Assembly: GCA_009920765.1 (NCBI GenBank)
Contig: RFZJ01000002.1
Coordinates: forward strand, 1-64,000
DNA length: 64,000 nt
Source of the DNA: Planctomycetota bacterium
GTDB taxonomy: Bacteria; Planctomycetota; Planctomycetia; Gemmatales; Gemmataceae
Reading direction: 5' to 3'
In this document: in pieces, positions 47,229 through 56,357 of the stretch
Position numbering within the stretch: the stretch's first letter is position 1
Layout: each line of letters begins with the position of its first letter
The notes under the pieces: generated by a model
What the model was told of the DNA's origin: nothing
Database searches by the model: none
The model's input: only the letters and a program-made list of their open reading frames with translations
Program-made: the position numbers and the translations under genes

Positions 47229-48110
47229 TTATTCAATTATTTTATTAAGTGGATATTCAACAATACCTTTGGCCCCTGACATACTTAATTTTGGAATTAT
47301 ATGCCTTACAACACTTTCATCGAGAATGGTGTTTAAGGCAACCCAGGATGGGTCTGAGAGTGAAGAGATTGTAGGTTTCTGCAGGGCGGGCAATATTTTT
47401 AAAACCTCTTCCAGCGAACTTTCCGGCACATTCATCATTAAGCCAACTTTTCCCTCTGCAGCCAAGGCACCCTTCAACATTAGTACCATGTCTTCCATTT
47501 TTTTGCGTTTCCAGGAATCAGTAAACGCATCGTTATTTGCAATAAAACGGGTTGTACTTTCAAGAAGTTCAGCAACAATTCGTAATTGGTTTGCCCTTAA
47601 TGAGCTCCCCGTTTCAGTAACATCAACAATCGCATCTGCGAATCTGGGAGGTTTGACTTCGGTTGCGCCCCAACTAAATTCAACATGTGCTTCTACATTG
47701 TGGCTTGCAAGCCAGCGATTGGTGATATTTACCACCTCGGTTGCAATACGTTTGCCCCTAAGGTCTGCAATATTTTTGATGTCTGAATTTTCAGGCACAG
47801 CCAAAACCCATCGCACAGGTCTTTTGCTGACTTTGCTGAAGACCAGCTCGGTCATGATTGTAACATTAGCCTGACTTTCTTGAATCCAATCAAAGCCTGT
47901 AAGACCACAGTCAAGTGAGCCATTTTCGACATAGCGTGGCATCTCCTGTGCCCTGATAAGTGTGCAATGAATTTCAGGGTCATCAATCGAAGGGTAATAA
48001 CTTCTGGATTGAAAAGTAAGCTTATAACCAGCTTTGCGGAATAATTCTCCCGTGGCTTCCTGCAAACTTCCAGCAGGGATTCCTACGCGTAAAATCTTAG
48101 GCTTGCTCAT
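47229..48110 (-). CDS. hisG: ATP phosphoribosyltransferase, long form
   Basis: The 293-residue enzyme catalyses the first step of histidine synthesis, joining ATP and PRPP. It has [35 protein letters not shown], the PRPP-binding-like [20 protein letters not shown] near 160, and a C-terminal regulatory domain of about 75 residues that marks the long, histidine-inhibited HisG_L form (no HisZ needed). It overlaps hisI by four bases (ATGA), so the two are translationally coupled. Confidence 0.95.
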   Translation of the reverse strand: MSKPKILRVGIPAGSLQEATGELFRKAGYKLTFQSRSYYPSIDDPEIHCTLIRAQEMPRYVENGSLDCGLTGFDWIQESQANVTIMTELVFSKVSKRPVRWVLAVPENSDIKNIADLRGKRIATEVVNITNRWLASHNVEAHVEFSWGATEVKPPRFADAIVDVTETGSSLRANQLRIVAELLESTTRFIANNDAFTDSWKRKKMEDMVLMLKGALAAEGKVGLMMNVPESSLEEVLKILPALQKPTISSLSDPSWVALNTILDESVVRHIIPKLSMSGAKGIVEYPLNKIIE

Positions 48111-48484
48111 TTCTTGTACACCTTTGAAGGGTCAAAGATTCTGTTTCCAATAATTTCAGTCTTGGCATCATTTAATTTACGAAAAAAGCAGGAAGAAAAC
48201 CCTTCATGGCAAGCAGCCCCACCAATTTGTTCGACTTTAAGAAGGACCGTGTCGGCATCACAATCGATGAAAAGTTCCTTTACAATCTGGAAATGCCCAC
48301 TTTCCTCGCCTTTGCGCCAAAGTTTGTTCCTACTTCTACTGAAATAAACGGCTTTTCCCGTTTTCTGGGTTTCATTAAAAGCCTCTTCATTCATGTAGGC
48401 AAGCATTAAAACTTCGCCAGTTTTTGCATCTTGGGCAATTGCAGGAATCAATCCGCCAGTCTTTGAAAAATCTAACATATTCAT
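48107..48484 (-). CDS. hisI: Phosphoribosyl-AMP cyclohydrolase
   Basis: The 125-residue enzyme opens the adenine ring of PR-AMP in histidine synthesis. It carries the zinc and magnesium motifs [17 protein letters not shown] and [12 protein letters not shown]. The HisE pyrophosphohydrolase half that is fused to it in enterobacteria is absent, so HisE would be a separate gene elsewhere. The start may be the second ATG (48478). It lies 17 bases downstream of apt. Confidence 0.94.
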   Translation of the reverse strand: MNMLDFSKTGGLIPAIAQDAKTGEVLMLAYMNEEAFNETQKTGKAVYFSRSRNKLWRKGEESGHFQIVKELFIDCDADTVLLKVEQIGGAACHEGFSSCFFRKLNDAKTEIIGNRIFDPSKVYKK

Positions 48485-48501
48485 TCTCGAGACAAAATTT
48501 A

Positions 48502-49014
48502 CTAGTAAGTAACAAGACTAAAGTATTCGTATCCTCGAAGCTGATCTTTTCCATTTAAAAAACTTAATTCTATTAAAAAGGCACATGCTGCAACTTTCCC
48601 ACCCGCTTTTTGTACTAATTCGCATGCAGCTTTCATCGTTCCGCCGGTTGCCAATACATCATCAATTAGAAGTATATTGTCGCCAGGTTTAACCGCATCA
48701 GTGTGCATATGTAATTCAGCACTGCCATATTCCAGATCGTAGCGTAAGGCATGGGTTTTATAAGGTAATTTTCCGGGTTTTCTTAAAAGAATCAAAGGTT
48801 TTTTTAGTTGTAAAGCCAAAGGTGCAGCGAAAAGAAAGCCCCTTGCTTCTGCTGCCGCAATCGCATCAATTTTTACTGTCTTAACCAATTCCTGCAAGCT
48901 GTTGATGGAAGATTGAAATGCCTTGGGGTCGCTTAGTAAAGGTGTGATATCCTTGAAAATGATTCCAGGTTTGGGGAAGTCAGGAATATCTCGTATGAAA
49001 GATTCAAGTTTCAT
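48502..49014 (-). CDS. apt: Adenine phosphoribosyltransferase
   Basis: The 170-residue salvage enzyme makes AMP from adenine and PRPP. Evidence is the opening [35 protein letters not shown], and the PRPP motif [14 protein letters not shown] near 118-131. ATG 49014 has GGAG upstream and fits the family start. It heads the minus-strand apt-hisI-hisG run, and divergently only 62 bases from the GNAT gene. The shared substrate PRPP links it to hisG. Confidence 0.93.
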   Translation of the reverse strand: MKLESFIRDIPDFPKPGIIFKDITPLLSDPKAFQSSINSLQELVKTVKIDAIAAAEARGFLFAAPLALQLKKPLILLRKPGKLPYKTHALRYDLEYGSAELHMHTDAVKPGDNILLIDDVLATGGTMKAACELVQKAGGKVAACAFLIELSFLNGKDQLRGYEYFSLVTY

Positions 49015-49076
49015 TAAAAGGCGCTCCAAAAATATAGAATGAAGATTGAACTCGAACCACTAACATAAAGGCAATT

Positions 49077-49556
49077 ATGTCGATTAATGTTCGAAAGGCG
49101 AATCAAAAAGATGCAGTTTCCATTGTTAAAATGAACAAAGCTTTGGCTTTGGAAACAGAATCCATGATACTTGATGACCAAATTCTTTCTTTGGGCGTTG
49201 AAAATTGCCTTAAAGATTCTGCCAAAGGTTTGTATTTTCTTGCGGAATTTGAAGGTTCTGTCATTGGGCAAATCATGTTTACGTTTGAATGGAGCGACTG
49301 GCGTAATGGCTGGATATGGTGGATTCAAAGTGTATATGTAGAACCTGATTTTCGTGGAAAAGGCGCTTTTAAATCTTTGTTCAAGCATGTTGAAATGTTA
49401 GCCTTGGCCCAATCAGATGTTGTGGCAATAAGGCTTTATGTTGAAATCCATAACTTGACAGCCAAGGAAGTTTACCAAAAAGTAGGAATGCAACATGCAG
49501 GGTATGAGGTTTTTCAGAAGAGTTTTAAGCCCCAACCTGAATGCGAAAACAAATAA
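49077..49556 (+). CDS. GNAT-family N-acetyltransferase
   Basis: The 159-residue protein shows the GNAT fold: NVRKANQKDAVSIVKMNKAL at the start, WWIQSVYVEPDFRGKGAFKSLF with the acetyl-CoA pyrophosphate-binding R-G-K-G segment, and VEIHNLTAKEVYQKVGMQHAGY near the end. The acceptor is not predictable. AAGG lies five bases before ATG 49077. It is followed after three bases by the EamA transporter gene, so both are probably co-transcribed. Confidence 0.87.
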   Translation: MSINVRKANQKDAVSIVKMNKALALETESMILDDQILSLGVENCLKDSAKGLYFLAEFEGSVIGQIMFTFEWSDWRNGWIWWIQSVYVEPDFRGKGAFKSLFKHVEMLALAQSDVVAIRLYVEIHNLTAKEVYQKVGMQHAGYEVFQKSFKPQPECENK

Positions 49557-49559
49557 TTC

Positions 49560-50456
49560 ATGAAAACTAATCCAATAGAATCAGATTCTTCGGTTGGATT
49601 ATCGAAGGCAAGGGCCTTGTTAATCATAGCTTCTATTCTTTGGAGTAGCAGTGGTTTTTTTACCAGATGGTTACAAACCACTTTTGAAAACGGTGTGGGT
49701 CCCGAGATTCATCCCTTGCAAATGGCTTTTTTTCGAGTTTTATTCGCATCTCTGGGCATCGGTTTTTTTGTTCGCTTGAAAGATGTTAAATTCGCCAATG
49801 GTATGGTCTTTACCTCCATATCGTTTGCAATTATGAATGCATTATTTGTAACGGCCCTTGCTTTGGGTTCTGCTGCAAATGCCATCTTGCTTCAATATAC
49901 ATCACTTATTTGGTGTGTACTATTTTCTGTTTTTCTCCTGAAAGAAAAACCAGATCTTAGGGCCATTCAAGCTGTTTTCCCTGCATTGATTGGTATCCTC
50001 ATTATAGTGATTGGTGGTTGGCATGCAGGGGAAGGCCTTGTGATTTTGATCGCTTTGGGTAGCGGCCTAACTTATGCATTTGTTCTTACTGGTATTCGCT
50101 CACTGCATGATGTTTCCCCTGCTTGGATAACTTTTTGTAATCTTCTTGTTGCCGCTTTAGTTTTGCTTCCATTTGTAATGGCGATGCCATTGCCCACTAC
50201 GAATCAACTGCTTATTCTTTTGATGTTTGGGGTTTTTCAGTTGGGGTTGCCCTATTTGATGACTGCTAAAAGTTTAAAAATTATAAGCCCTCAAGAAGCT
50301 GGGATTCTTACATTGTTGGAGCCTGTCCTAAGCCCAGTCTGGGCCTATTTGATTGCACCTGAAAAAGATATTCCCTCATTAAGTACTTTGCTGGGAGGTG
50401 GATTATTGCTTGCAGCCTTATTCTGGCGTTACTATCCCGTTAAAAATAAACTATAA
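49560..50456 (+). CDS. EamA (DMT) family membrane transporter
   Basis: The 298-residue protein has ten hydrophobic helices in two EamA repeats, with ASILWSSSGFFTRW near the start, LQYTSLIWCVLFSVFLLKEKP at the end of the first repeat, and ILTLLEPVLSPVWAYLIAPEK at the end of the second. Such transporters export or import amino acids or metabolites. No SD is visible, which fits translational coupling to the GNAT gene ending three bases before. Confidence 0.87.
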   Translation: MKTNPIESDSSVGLSKARALLIIASILWSSSGFFTRWLQTTFENGVGPEIHPLQMAFFRVLFASLGIGFFVRLKDVKFANGMVFTSISFAIMNALFVTALALGSAANAILLQYTSLIWCVLFSVFLLKEKPDLRAIQAVFPALIGILIIVIGGWHAGEGLVILIALGSGLTYAFVLTGIRSLHDVSPAWITFCNLLVAALVLLPFVMAMPLPTTNQLLILLMFGVFQLGLPYLMTAKSLKIISPQEAGILTLLEPVLSPVWAYLIAPEKDIPSLSTLLGGGLLLAALFWRYYPVKNKL

Positions 50457-50554
50457 AGGTTTTCGAATCTTTGGGCCTTTTTCTTTTTCAAGCCCATCAA
50501 TATTAGTTAGAATCATTTCAAGTGTTTCGTTTTTTTTTTTGAGAGGATCATCTA

Positions 50555-51178
50555 ATGAATCGGTTTACTATCTTCCGTTTGTTTTTCACTGTTTTGTTTT
50601 CTACCATTCTTTTGAATAGCGCTTTAATAGCTGCTGACGAGAAAGATGAGAAATGGGTTTCTCTTTTTAATGGCAAAGATTTAACTGGTTGGAAAACTCA
50701 CCCTGATGATAAGGCCAAATGGGAAGTAATTGATGGATTGATTGTTGGAACTGGAAAGGCAGGACACCTTTTTAGTGAAAAAGGAAACTACAAGAACTTC
50801 AGGTTTAAAATGGAAGTTTCCATCAGTGATAAAGGTAATAGCGGGCAGTATTTTCGTACAAAATTTGGGAAAGCGTTTCCTAAAGGACTGGAAGCACAAA
50901 TTAACAGTACAGGTGGCGATAAAGTGCGCACTGGAAGCCTTTACAATGTTAAAGATTGCCTTATTTATGAGCAGCTTGTAAAGCCTGATACTTTCTTTAC
51001 ACAGGAGGTTTTGGCTGATGGAGATCATGTTGTAATTAAGGTAAATGGCAAAGTAACCGTCGACACCAAGTTGACCGGTGAAAATGCAAAATTGATCGAA
51101 GGACATTTTGCCATTCAGCAACATGATCCAGGTTCGACTGTAAAAGTAAAAAAGGTAGAAGTGATTGAGCTACCTTAA
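50555..51178 (+). CDS. Secreted DUF1080 (3-keto-disaccharide hydrolase-like) protein
   Basis: The 207-residue protein has a signal peptide (residues 1-26, ending LIAA) and one DUF1080 domain: WVSLFNGKDLTGWKTHPDD, WEVIDGLIVGTG, FRFKMEVSISDKGNSG and a jellyroll continuing to VKVKKVEVIELP. The domain is very common in planctomycetes; some members hydrolyse 3-keto-glycosides. GAGAGG precedes the ATG. It stands alone with a terminator. Confidence 0.9.
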   Translation: MNRFTIFRLFFTVLFSTILLNSALIAADEKDEKWVSLFNGKDLTGWKTHPDDKAKWEVIDGLIVGTGKAGHLFSEKGNYKNFRFKMEVSISDKGNSGQYFRTKFGKAFPKGLEAQINSTGGDKVRTGSLYNVKDCLIYEQLVKPDTFFTQEVLADGDHVVIKVNGKVTVDTKLTGENAKLIEGHFAIQQHDPGSTVKVKKVEVIELP

Positions 51179-51202
51179 TCAAAGCTTGTAAAAGTATTAA
51201 TG

Positions 51203-51239
51203 AATCCCTCGATTGTTCATGCAGTCGGGGGATTTTTAA
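51203..51239 (+). terminator. Terminator after the DUF1080 gene
   Basis: AATCCCTCGATTG (51203-51215) pairs with CAGTCGGGGGATT (51222-51234) using two G-U pairs, followed by TTT. It also touches the end of the converging giant gene. Confidence 0.85.
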
Positions 51240-54200
51240 TTGGACCCACTGTTTAACCAGCGCCCTTCATCAATTTTAAATTGGCCGGATGTACGATTAT
51301 ATGTGATTTTTTTGCCTTTGATTTCTTCAGGTGGAACACCAACTCTTGTCTTTTTGTACAAGGTTGCAAGCCCTGTTTCTCCGCCATAAAAAATCACCAA
51401 TTCTTTGGCTTCTTCATAAGAAACCTGTTCCGCTCTCCCCCAAAACTCTTGTGCTTGGACAATAACCCTACCCTTTGCAATCATTTCTTGCTGGGATTTG
51501 TTTTTGCCTTGTTTGCTCAATACGTCCAATCTGTCGCAACGCAGATACATTCCACCTTTTGGAAGATGATCCATGATAGATTCAAGATCAATTTCAATAT
51601 TTGGGTTTTCTGAGGGGAAATTTAAAACCCTTACATTTTCTAGAAATGTTGCGGTATTTCTTTTACTGTTGCCGTACATGCTTCGTAAAAAACTTACTTG
51701 GGTAAGTTTCATTTCATCTTCTGTGGCTTTACTGTTGGTTTTTGTTTCAGCAGGGGGTTGTTTTTCTTGGGCCATTGGCGTTAAAGAGATATCGCCCCCA
51801 CTGCGCTGCATGATTCGTACTTCGCCTGGACCGGAAGCGCGCACCTCATTGCCATCTGTTCCTTCTTTTCCATCCAAATCATCCTTGTCGAGTTTGTTCA
51901 TCGAAAGGGTGATTGATTGAATTCGATGATACTTTATGATTTTATCATCCTCCCGGATGATTTCTTCTACCCTGACACTTCTATCGCATACCAGATTTTG
52001 AACTCTTGCAGGTTGCTCAGATTTATTTCCACCTTTGAGTGAAACTGCTCTGTCAAAAAAAACTTGAAGGGACTGACAAGCTAACCTTGAGTTTTCCTGT
52101 TCGGCTTGAATCCCGCCATGGAATTCAGCAAATTTTCCGTTAAAGAACATCGATTTGTTCCAGTGGACTTCCATGGGTACGGCTTTGTTAAGTTTGGTTC
52201 CCTGAAAATTGGTTGTGCTTTCCATTTGCATTGCACCAACCCCGTTGACCCAAGCTTTGTTTGTGGCTTGATCAATATTTACCTCAGGGCCAACGATTAA
52301 CATTCTGTCCATCCGAAGTTGTGCGAGGTCGCCGGTTACCACGAGGAAATTGCCGTCAGGATGGGCGGTCATTTGCAAAGTGTCACCTTTGATATCAACA
52401 CCTTTTTCACCAGGTTTTTCAGAATCCTGCTTAACGGTGACAGACCCTTCGGTCCAAAACCTTTCAAGTTTGTTTTTGTTTTCAATTTGGTCAACCCAGG
52501 CTTCAATAGAACGGGCTGACAAATGAATGGGGCGTGGTGGTTTGTTTTGAGTTTTTTTGTCGTTGTTTATGCCGTCAATTTTCACTTCCATGTTAGGAAT
52601 GACCGAAATTGGTGGGGTAGGTTTGGTTGTTGTATTTTGAGTTGCAATTGTCGATTTTTGTTGATTTGAAACAGGATTATTGCTGACAGTAATGGCATTC
52701 TTCACGGAAACTTCCTTGAACCAAGCTGAAAGCCTGCCACTATCTCGAATAATCAGTTCCTTGGAATCAGCAGAAACATTCCCAATCGCCTCAACCTTGT
52801 GAAGTTTTTTTCCAGATCCAGAGGGAATCACTGTTGCTTGAAGGGGTTGTTCCGTGTTTTTATAAAGGTTGTTGGTGTTTGGTTTGGGTAGTTCTGCAGC
52901 TTTAAGCCAAACCTTTAAAGTGTCAGCATGTAAATTTTGATCATGTAATGGATCATCAAATCGAGCGTCCCCCGTAAGAATCAGCAAATCAAGAGATCCT
53001 TCTCTGGTGGAAACGAGTTGATCTTTCCATGTAGCTCGAACAGGTTTTCCTTTTTTATCCTTGTCTTTTTCTGTGATATCGATCCAGCCAGGCCCCTTGG
53101 CTGTAGCTTTTTGGAATGATTTTAAGGCAGGATTTTTAGGATCAGGTTTTTCATTTTGGATGGTCATATCCACAGCATGAAGAATATTTCCTTCTTTGAC
53201 CGCCCACATTTCAGGTGAACCTTTCAATGTTGCTGTTGAAGATTTGGCGTCGTAAAAAAAACTGTTGCCATGTGCTTCTAATTTTTCTTCTTCGGAAATT
53301 AAAACAACTTCTTTTCCCGTAGCCAGGGCGTTTTCTATGTCAATCCCAGAACTTAGGCTTTTCTCCTCGTTTTGAACCCCGGATGCAGGCCCAACATTGT
53401 CTTTTCGTTTCAAATTGATTTCCAGTTTTTCACAAACCAACTGGTCTATTTGTCCTTTACCTTCATGGTGCCTTGTAACAATAACATCTCGTTTTGGAGT
53501 TCCAGGTGAAATGCATGCATCAAAAATCGCAATATCTCTTCCCTTTTGAATGATGTAGTCGAAAGTACCCAGAGTTTTGATGCCAATATGTGCCTTTTCT
53601 TTTGGTGCACCTTTGGCTGTTTCTTTTTTTTCTTTTTCAGGGGTTGCCCCTAAAAAGCTTGAATCGTTATCCACGTAAAGATGCATATCCACTTGAGAAA
53701 GTAATTTGATTCTTTTAACTCCAAGAATATTGTCACTCTTTGTTTTCTTAGCTTGAATTGGAGAAGGTAAAGAAGCTTCAGTTAAAAGTTCCATTTCCAT
53801 GCCTTGTCCATGGACTTCGGTTGGGCGAGGTTTACTGTGGTTGTCAGTGAGATGAATTGCATCGGTGGTCCAAATGAGTTGCTTGCTTTCTTGGTAAAAC
53901 AAAGGGCCCTTTGGTATGAAAATGAAAAGGTCATCATCTCTTGCTGGAGTTTTATGATTGTTTATTATTTCAATTTTTCCTGAAATTTCTGCGCCAATTA
54001 TTTTTCTACTACCAATATCCGTAAGGTTTACAATCGGGCGGTCAAATTTTAGATAGGCGACTTCGCCTCTGATTGTATTGATTTCCAGTGGTTTGTTTTC
54101 ATTTTTGTCTTTGTTAAAAACCACAATACTCAGGGGAAGCAGGCGCACTCTTCCATCTGGTTCAATTTGAAAACTGTCAGCTGCAAAAAGCATGCTGCGG

Positions 54201-54454
54201 GAATTAAGTTCGATTTTGATTTTTCGTTGAACTTCAGGGCAATCCAACCCGAAAGCTTGTTGTAATTTTGTAACAACCCTGCTTGTTGGTTTAACCGGAA
54301 GTGGTGGAAGCTCTTCCTTGGCCCGGGCACTAAAAGCAACGGGAAGAGGAGGAATACCATCAATTGCTCCCAAAAACCAGGCGTAAACAAAGTACAACGC
54401 CATAAATAGGGAGAACCCGAATCCAAGGATTAAGATCCGCTTCGGAGTCCACAC
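51236..54454 (-). CDS. Giant LptC/LptA (OstA)-like periplasmic protein
   Basis: The 1072-residue protein has one N-terminal membrane anchor (about residues 6-30, ILILGFGFSLFMALYFVYAW), as LptC has. A very long beta-rich region follows, with OstA/LptA-like repeats: 376-436 (KLEAHGNSFFYDAKSSTATL), 488-520, 552-581, 665-745 (VDIKGDTLQMTAHPDGNFLV), 773-805 and 990-1065 (AKGRVIVQAQEFWGRAEQVS). LptA repeats build the beta-jellyroll bridge that carries LPS across the periplasm. It follows kdsD and kdsC in the same order as E. coli kdsD-kdsC-lptC-lptA. I infer a single-chain LptC/LptA for LPS transport. The start is GTG 54454 with GGAG about ten bases upstream. Confidence 0.7.
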   Translation of the reverse strand: MWTPKRILILGFGFSLFMALYFVYAWFLGAIDGIPPLPVAFSARAKEELPPLPVKPTSRVVTKLQQAFGLDCPEVQRKIKIELNSRSMLFAADSFQIEPDGRVRLLPLSIVVFNKDKNENKPLEINTIRGEVAYLKFDRPIVNLTDIGSRKIIGAEISGKIEIINNHKTPARDDDLFIFIPKGPLFYQESKQLIWTTDAIHLTDNHSKPRPTEVHGQGMEMELLTEASLPSPIQAKKTKSDNILGVKRIKLLSQVDMHLYVDNDSSFLGATPEKEKKETAKGAPKEKAHIGIKTLGTFDYIIQKGRDIAIFDACISPGTPKRDVIVTRHHEGKGQIDQLVCEKLEINLKRKDNVGPASGVQNEEKSLSSGIDIENALATGKEVVLISEEEKLEAHGNSFFYDAKSSTATLKGSPEMWAVKEGNILHAVDMTIQNEKPDPKNPALKSFQKATAKGPGWIDITEKDKDKKGKPVRATWKDQLVSTREGSLDLLILTGDARFDDPLHDQNLHADTLKVWLKAAELPKPNTNNLYKNTEQPLQATVIPSGSGKKLHKVEAIGNVSADSKELIIRDSGRLSAWFKEVSVKNAITVSNNPVSNQQKSTIATQNTTTKPTPPISVIPNMEVKIDGINNDKKTQNKPPRPIHLSARSIEAWVDQIENKNKLERFWTEGSVTVKQDSEKPGEKGVDIKGDTLQMTAHPDGNFLVVTGDLAQLRMDRMLIVGPEVNIDQATNKAWVNGVGAMQMESTTNFQGTKLNKAVPMEVHWNKSMFFNGKFAEFHGGIQAEQENSRLACQSLQVFFDRAVSLKGGNKSEQPARVQNLVCDRSVRVEEIIREDDKIIKYHRIQSITLSMNKLDKDDLDGKEGTDGNEVRASGPGEVRIMQRSGGDISLTPMAQEKQPPAETKTNSKATEDEMKLTQVSFLRSMYGNSKRNTATFLENVRVLNFPSENPNIEIDLESIMDHLPKGGMYLRCDRLDVLSKQGKNKSQQEMIAKGRVIVQAQEFWGRAEQVSYEEAKELVIFYGGETGLATLYKKTRVGVPPEEIKGKKITYNRTSGQFKIDEGRWLNSGSN

Positions 54455-54492
54455 TTTAGAAACACTCCTTCGTCATTCAGCGCCTCGATAAA

Positions 54493-55032
54493 TTAATTTA
54501 AGTGGGATGAACACAGTAAATTCCACTTGTCTTGAACTTTTAGAATGATTTCAACAATATCGCGTAGCGCAGATTTTCCACCAGGATTCCTGCTTACAAA
54601 GTTCGCACTATTTCTAACCTCAAAACAAGCATCGTTGGGAGCTGCTGCCAATCCGCAGGATTTCATTATTGAAATATCAGCAAGATCGTCACCTATGTAG
54701 GCAATTTCATGCGCACTTATACCTTTCGATGAAATAATATCTTGGAGGGCTTTTGCCTTGTTACTAACTCCTTGGAAAACCATGTCAATTTCAAGTTCTT
54801 TGGCCCTGTATTCGACAACAACAGAACTTCGCCCTGTAATGATTGCTGTTGTAATTCCGAATTTGTTGAGTTTTTTTAGAACAGATCCGTCACGTACGTG
54901 AAAAACTTTCCATTCCTTACCCGTGCCATCATGTATAATTCCACCCTGCGTTAACACCCCATCAACATCCATGGCAATCAGCTTTATGGATTTGCATCGT
55001 TCTGAGAGTGTAAGGGGTTTGTTTGCAGCCAT
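54493..55032 (-). CDS. kdsC: 3-deoxy-D-manno-octulosonate 8-phosphate phosphatase
   Basis: The 179-residue HAD-superfamily enzyme removes phosphate from KDO-8-P. Evidence: the nucleophile motif AMDVDGVLTQGGI, FHVRDGSVLKKL, ITGRSS and IGDDLADISIMK, and no cap domain, as in KdsC. It starts six bases after the kdsD stop and ends 38 bases before the giant OstA-like gene, so these three genes form one operon. Its Leu/Ala-rich end (NLLCSSHLN) is not distinctive. Confidence 0.92.
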   Translation of the reverse strand: MAANKPLTLSERCKSIKLIAMDVDGVLTQGGIIHDGTGKEWKVFHVRDGSVLKKLNKFGITTAIITGRSSVVVEYRAKELEIDMVFQGVSNKAKALQDIISSKGISAHEIAYIGDDLADISIMKSCGLAAAPNDACFEVRNSANFVSRNPGGKSALRDIVEIILKVQDKWNLLCSSHLN

Positions 55033-55037
55033 GTTCT

Positions 55038-56084
55038 TTACGCCACCTTGGATGAAGGGAGGACCATTGCAGGTGCGAGGCTGATCAGGTCGGTAATATC
55101 AAGCAATCCCCTTGGAATATTATGTGCATCGACTACTGGAATTTCGCTGAGTTTTTTTTGCTTCATGAGTTCGATAGCATCAACAACTTTTGAACCAATA
55201 AGAATGGTTTTAGGGTTTTTAGTCATCACTTCCGAGATGGGTTTATCCAATGCTTTGTCATTTCTTGTCTCGATCAATCGTGCCAGATCACTGTCGGTGA
55301 AGATACCGCAGAGGGTTTTTTCCGAATTGGTAAGGATAACTGCTCCTGTTCTTCGGCCAGGTTGGCTTGCTTTGGAAAATACAGTCCGTACGGTATCATC
55401 TTCAGACGCCAATCGAAGTTCATGCCCATGGCGCATGACGGTTTCAACGCGCATTAGTTTTTTTCCAAGGCTACCTGCAGGGTGAAATTTTGCAAAATCT
55501 TCCTGACAAAATTGATTTGCTTTGATCAGGCAAAAAGCCAGGGCATCTCCCAAGGCTATCATGGAAGTACTGCTTGCACTGGGTGCCAATCCTAAGGGGC
55601 AAACTTCATCCAAGGGGCCATAAGCAATCGTTATGTCAGCTTTTTTTCCAAGTGTGCTGTATTTGTTTCCAGTTAAGCCGATGATTTTTTTGCAATGCTC
55701 CTGCAAGGGGCCAAGCAACCGGAGTATTTCTTCGCTTTCTCCGCTATGCGATAGAACAAGCGCAATATCTTCGGGGTGAAGCATGCCGAGATCGCCGTGC
55801 ACGGCTCTTACTGCATCCAGGAAATAGCTTCGGGTTCCAGTAGAATTAAGAGTGCCAACCATTTTGAGTCCAACATCGGCACTTTTGCCCGTGCCTGTAA
55901 TAGCAATTCTGCCAACTTTTTGCGTGGTCATTTCCCAAATTGCTTGAAGTGCGGATAAGAAATTATCGTCGAGTCTTTGTGCAACAAGGTTTAACGCTGC
56001 AGCTTCTTCATGTAGCACTTCCCGGGCAAAATCAATTGCCTGAGAGTTAATAAAATCAATTCCTTGAGATCCAGACTTTATCAT
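55038..56084 (-). CDS. kdsD: D-arabinose 5-phosphate isomerase
   Basis: The 348-residue protein has an N-terminal SIS domain with GTGKSADVGLKM, DLGMLHPEDIALVLSHSGES and GLAPSASSTSMIALGDAL, then two CBS domains (from about 215 and 285). KdsD/KpsF makes arabinose 5-phosphate, the precursor of KDO. The length is close to the E. coli enzyme (328). GGAAGG lies just before ATG 56084. It heads the operon kdsD-kdsC-OstA-like. Confidence 0.93.
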   Translation of the reverse strand: MIKSGSQGIDFINSQAIDFAREVLHEEAAALNLVAQRLDDNFLSALQAIWEMTTQKVGRIAITGTGKSADVGLKMVGTLNSTGTRSYFLDAVRAVHGDLGMLHPEDIALVLSHSGESEEILRLLGPLQEHCKKIIGLTGNKYSTLGKKADITIAYGPLDEVCPLGLAPSASSTSMIALGDALAFCLIKANQFCQEDFAKFHPAGSLGKKLMRVETVMRHGHELRLASEDDTVRTVFSKASQPGRRTGAVILTNSEKTLCGIFTDSDLARLIETRNDKALDKPISEVMTKNPKTILIGSKVVDAIELMKQKKLSEIPVVDAHNIPRGLLDITDLISLAPAMVLPSSKVA

Positions 56085-56357
56085 GCGCCTTCCTTGGCAT
56101 TAGTCGAAGACTTTGTAAATCTATTTCTGCCTAAGTACCTTCCTATGCACTATTAGCATCAAGTTTTACAAGATCTCTTTATCTAAGTAATTCGTCAAGA
56201 TCGACAGTGGAACTATGATCTATTTTAAACAATTTAACTATGTTTGAATGGGTGGTTTGGAGGGTTTTAGAAATCAACGCATTCAGCTTTGATTTGTGAA
56301 GATAACAAGTGTAAAATGAAATTAATGAATTAATCCTTCTTGAAGGGGCAGAATGTC

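Noticed and set aside
47269..47874. 201-codon plus-strand ORF opposite hisG
   Set aside because: Antisense to hisG, with no signal or family features.
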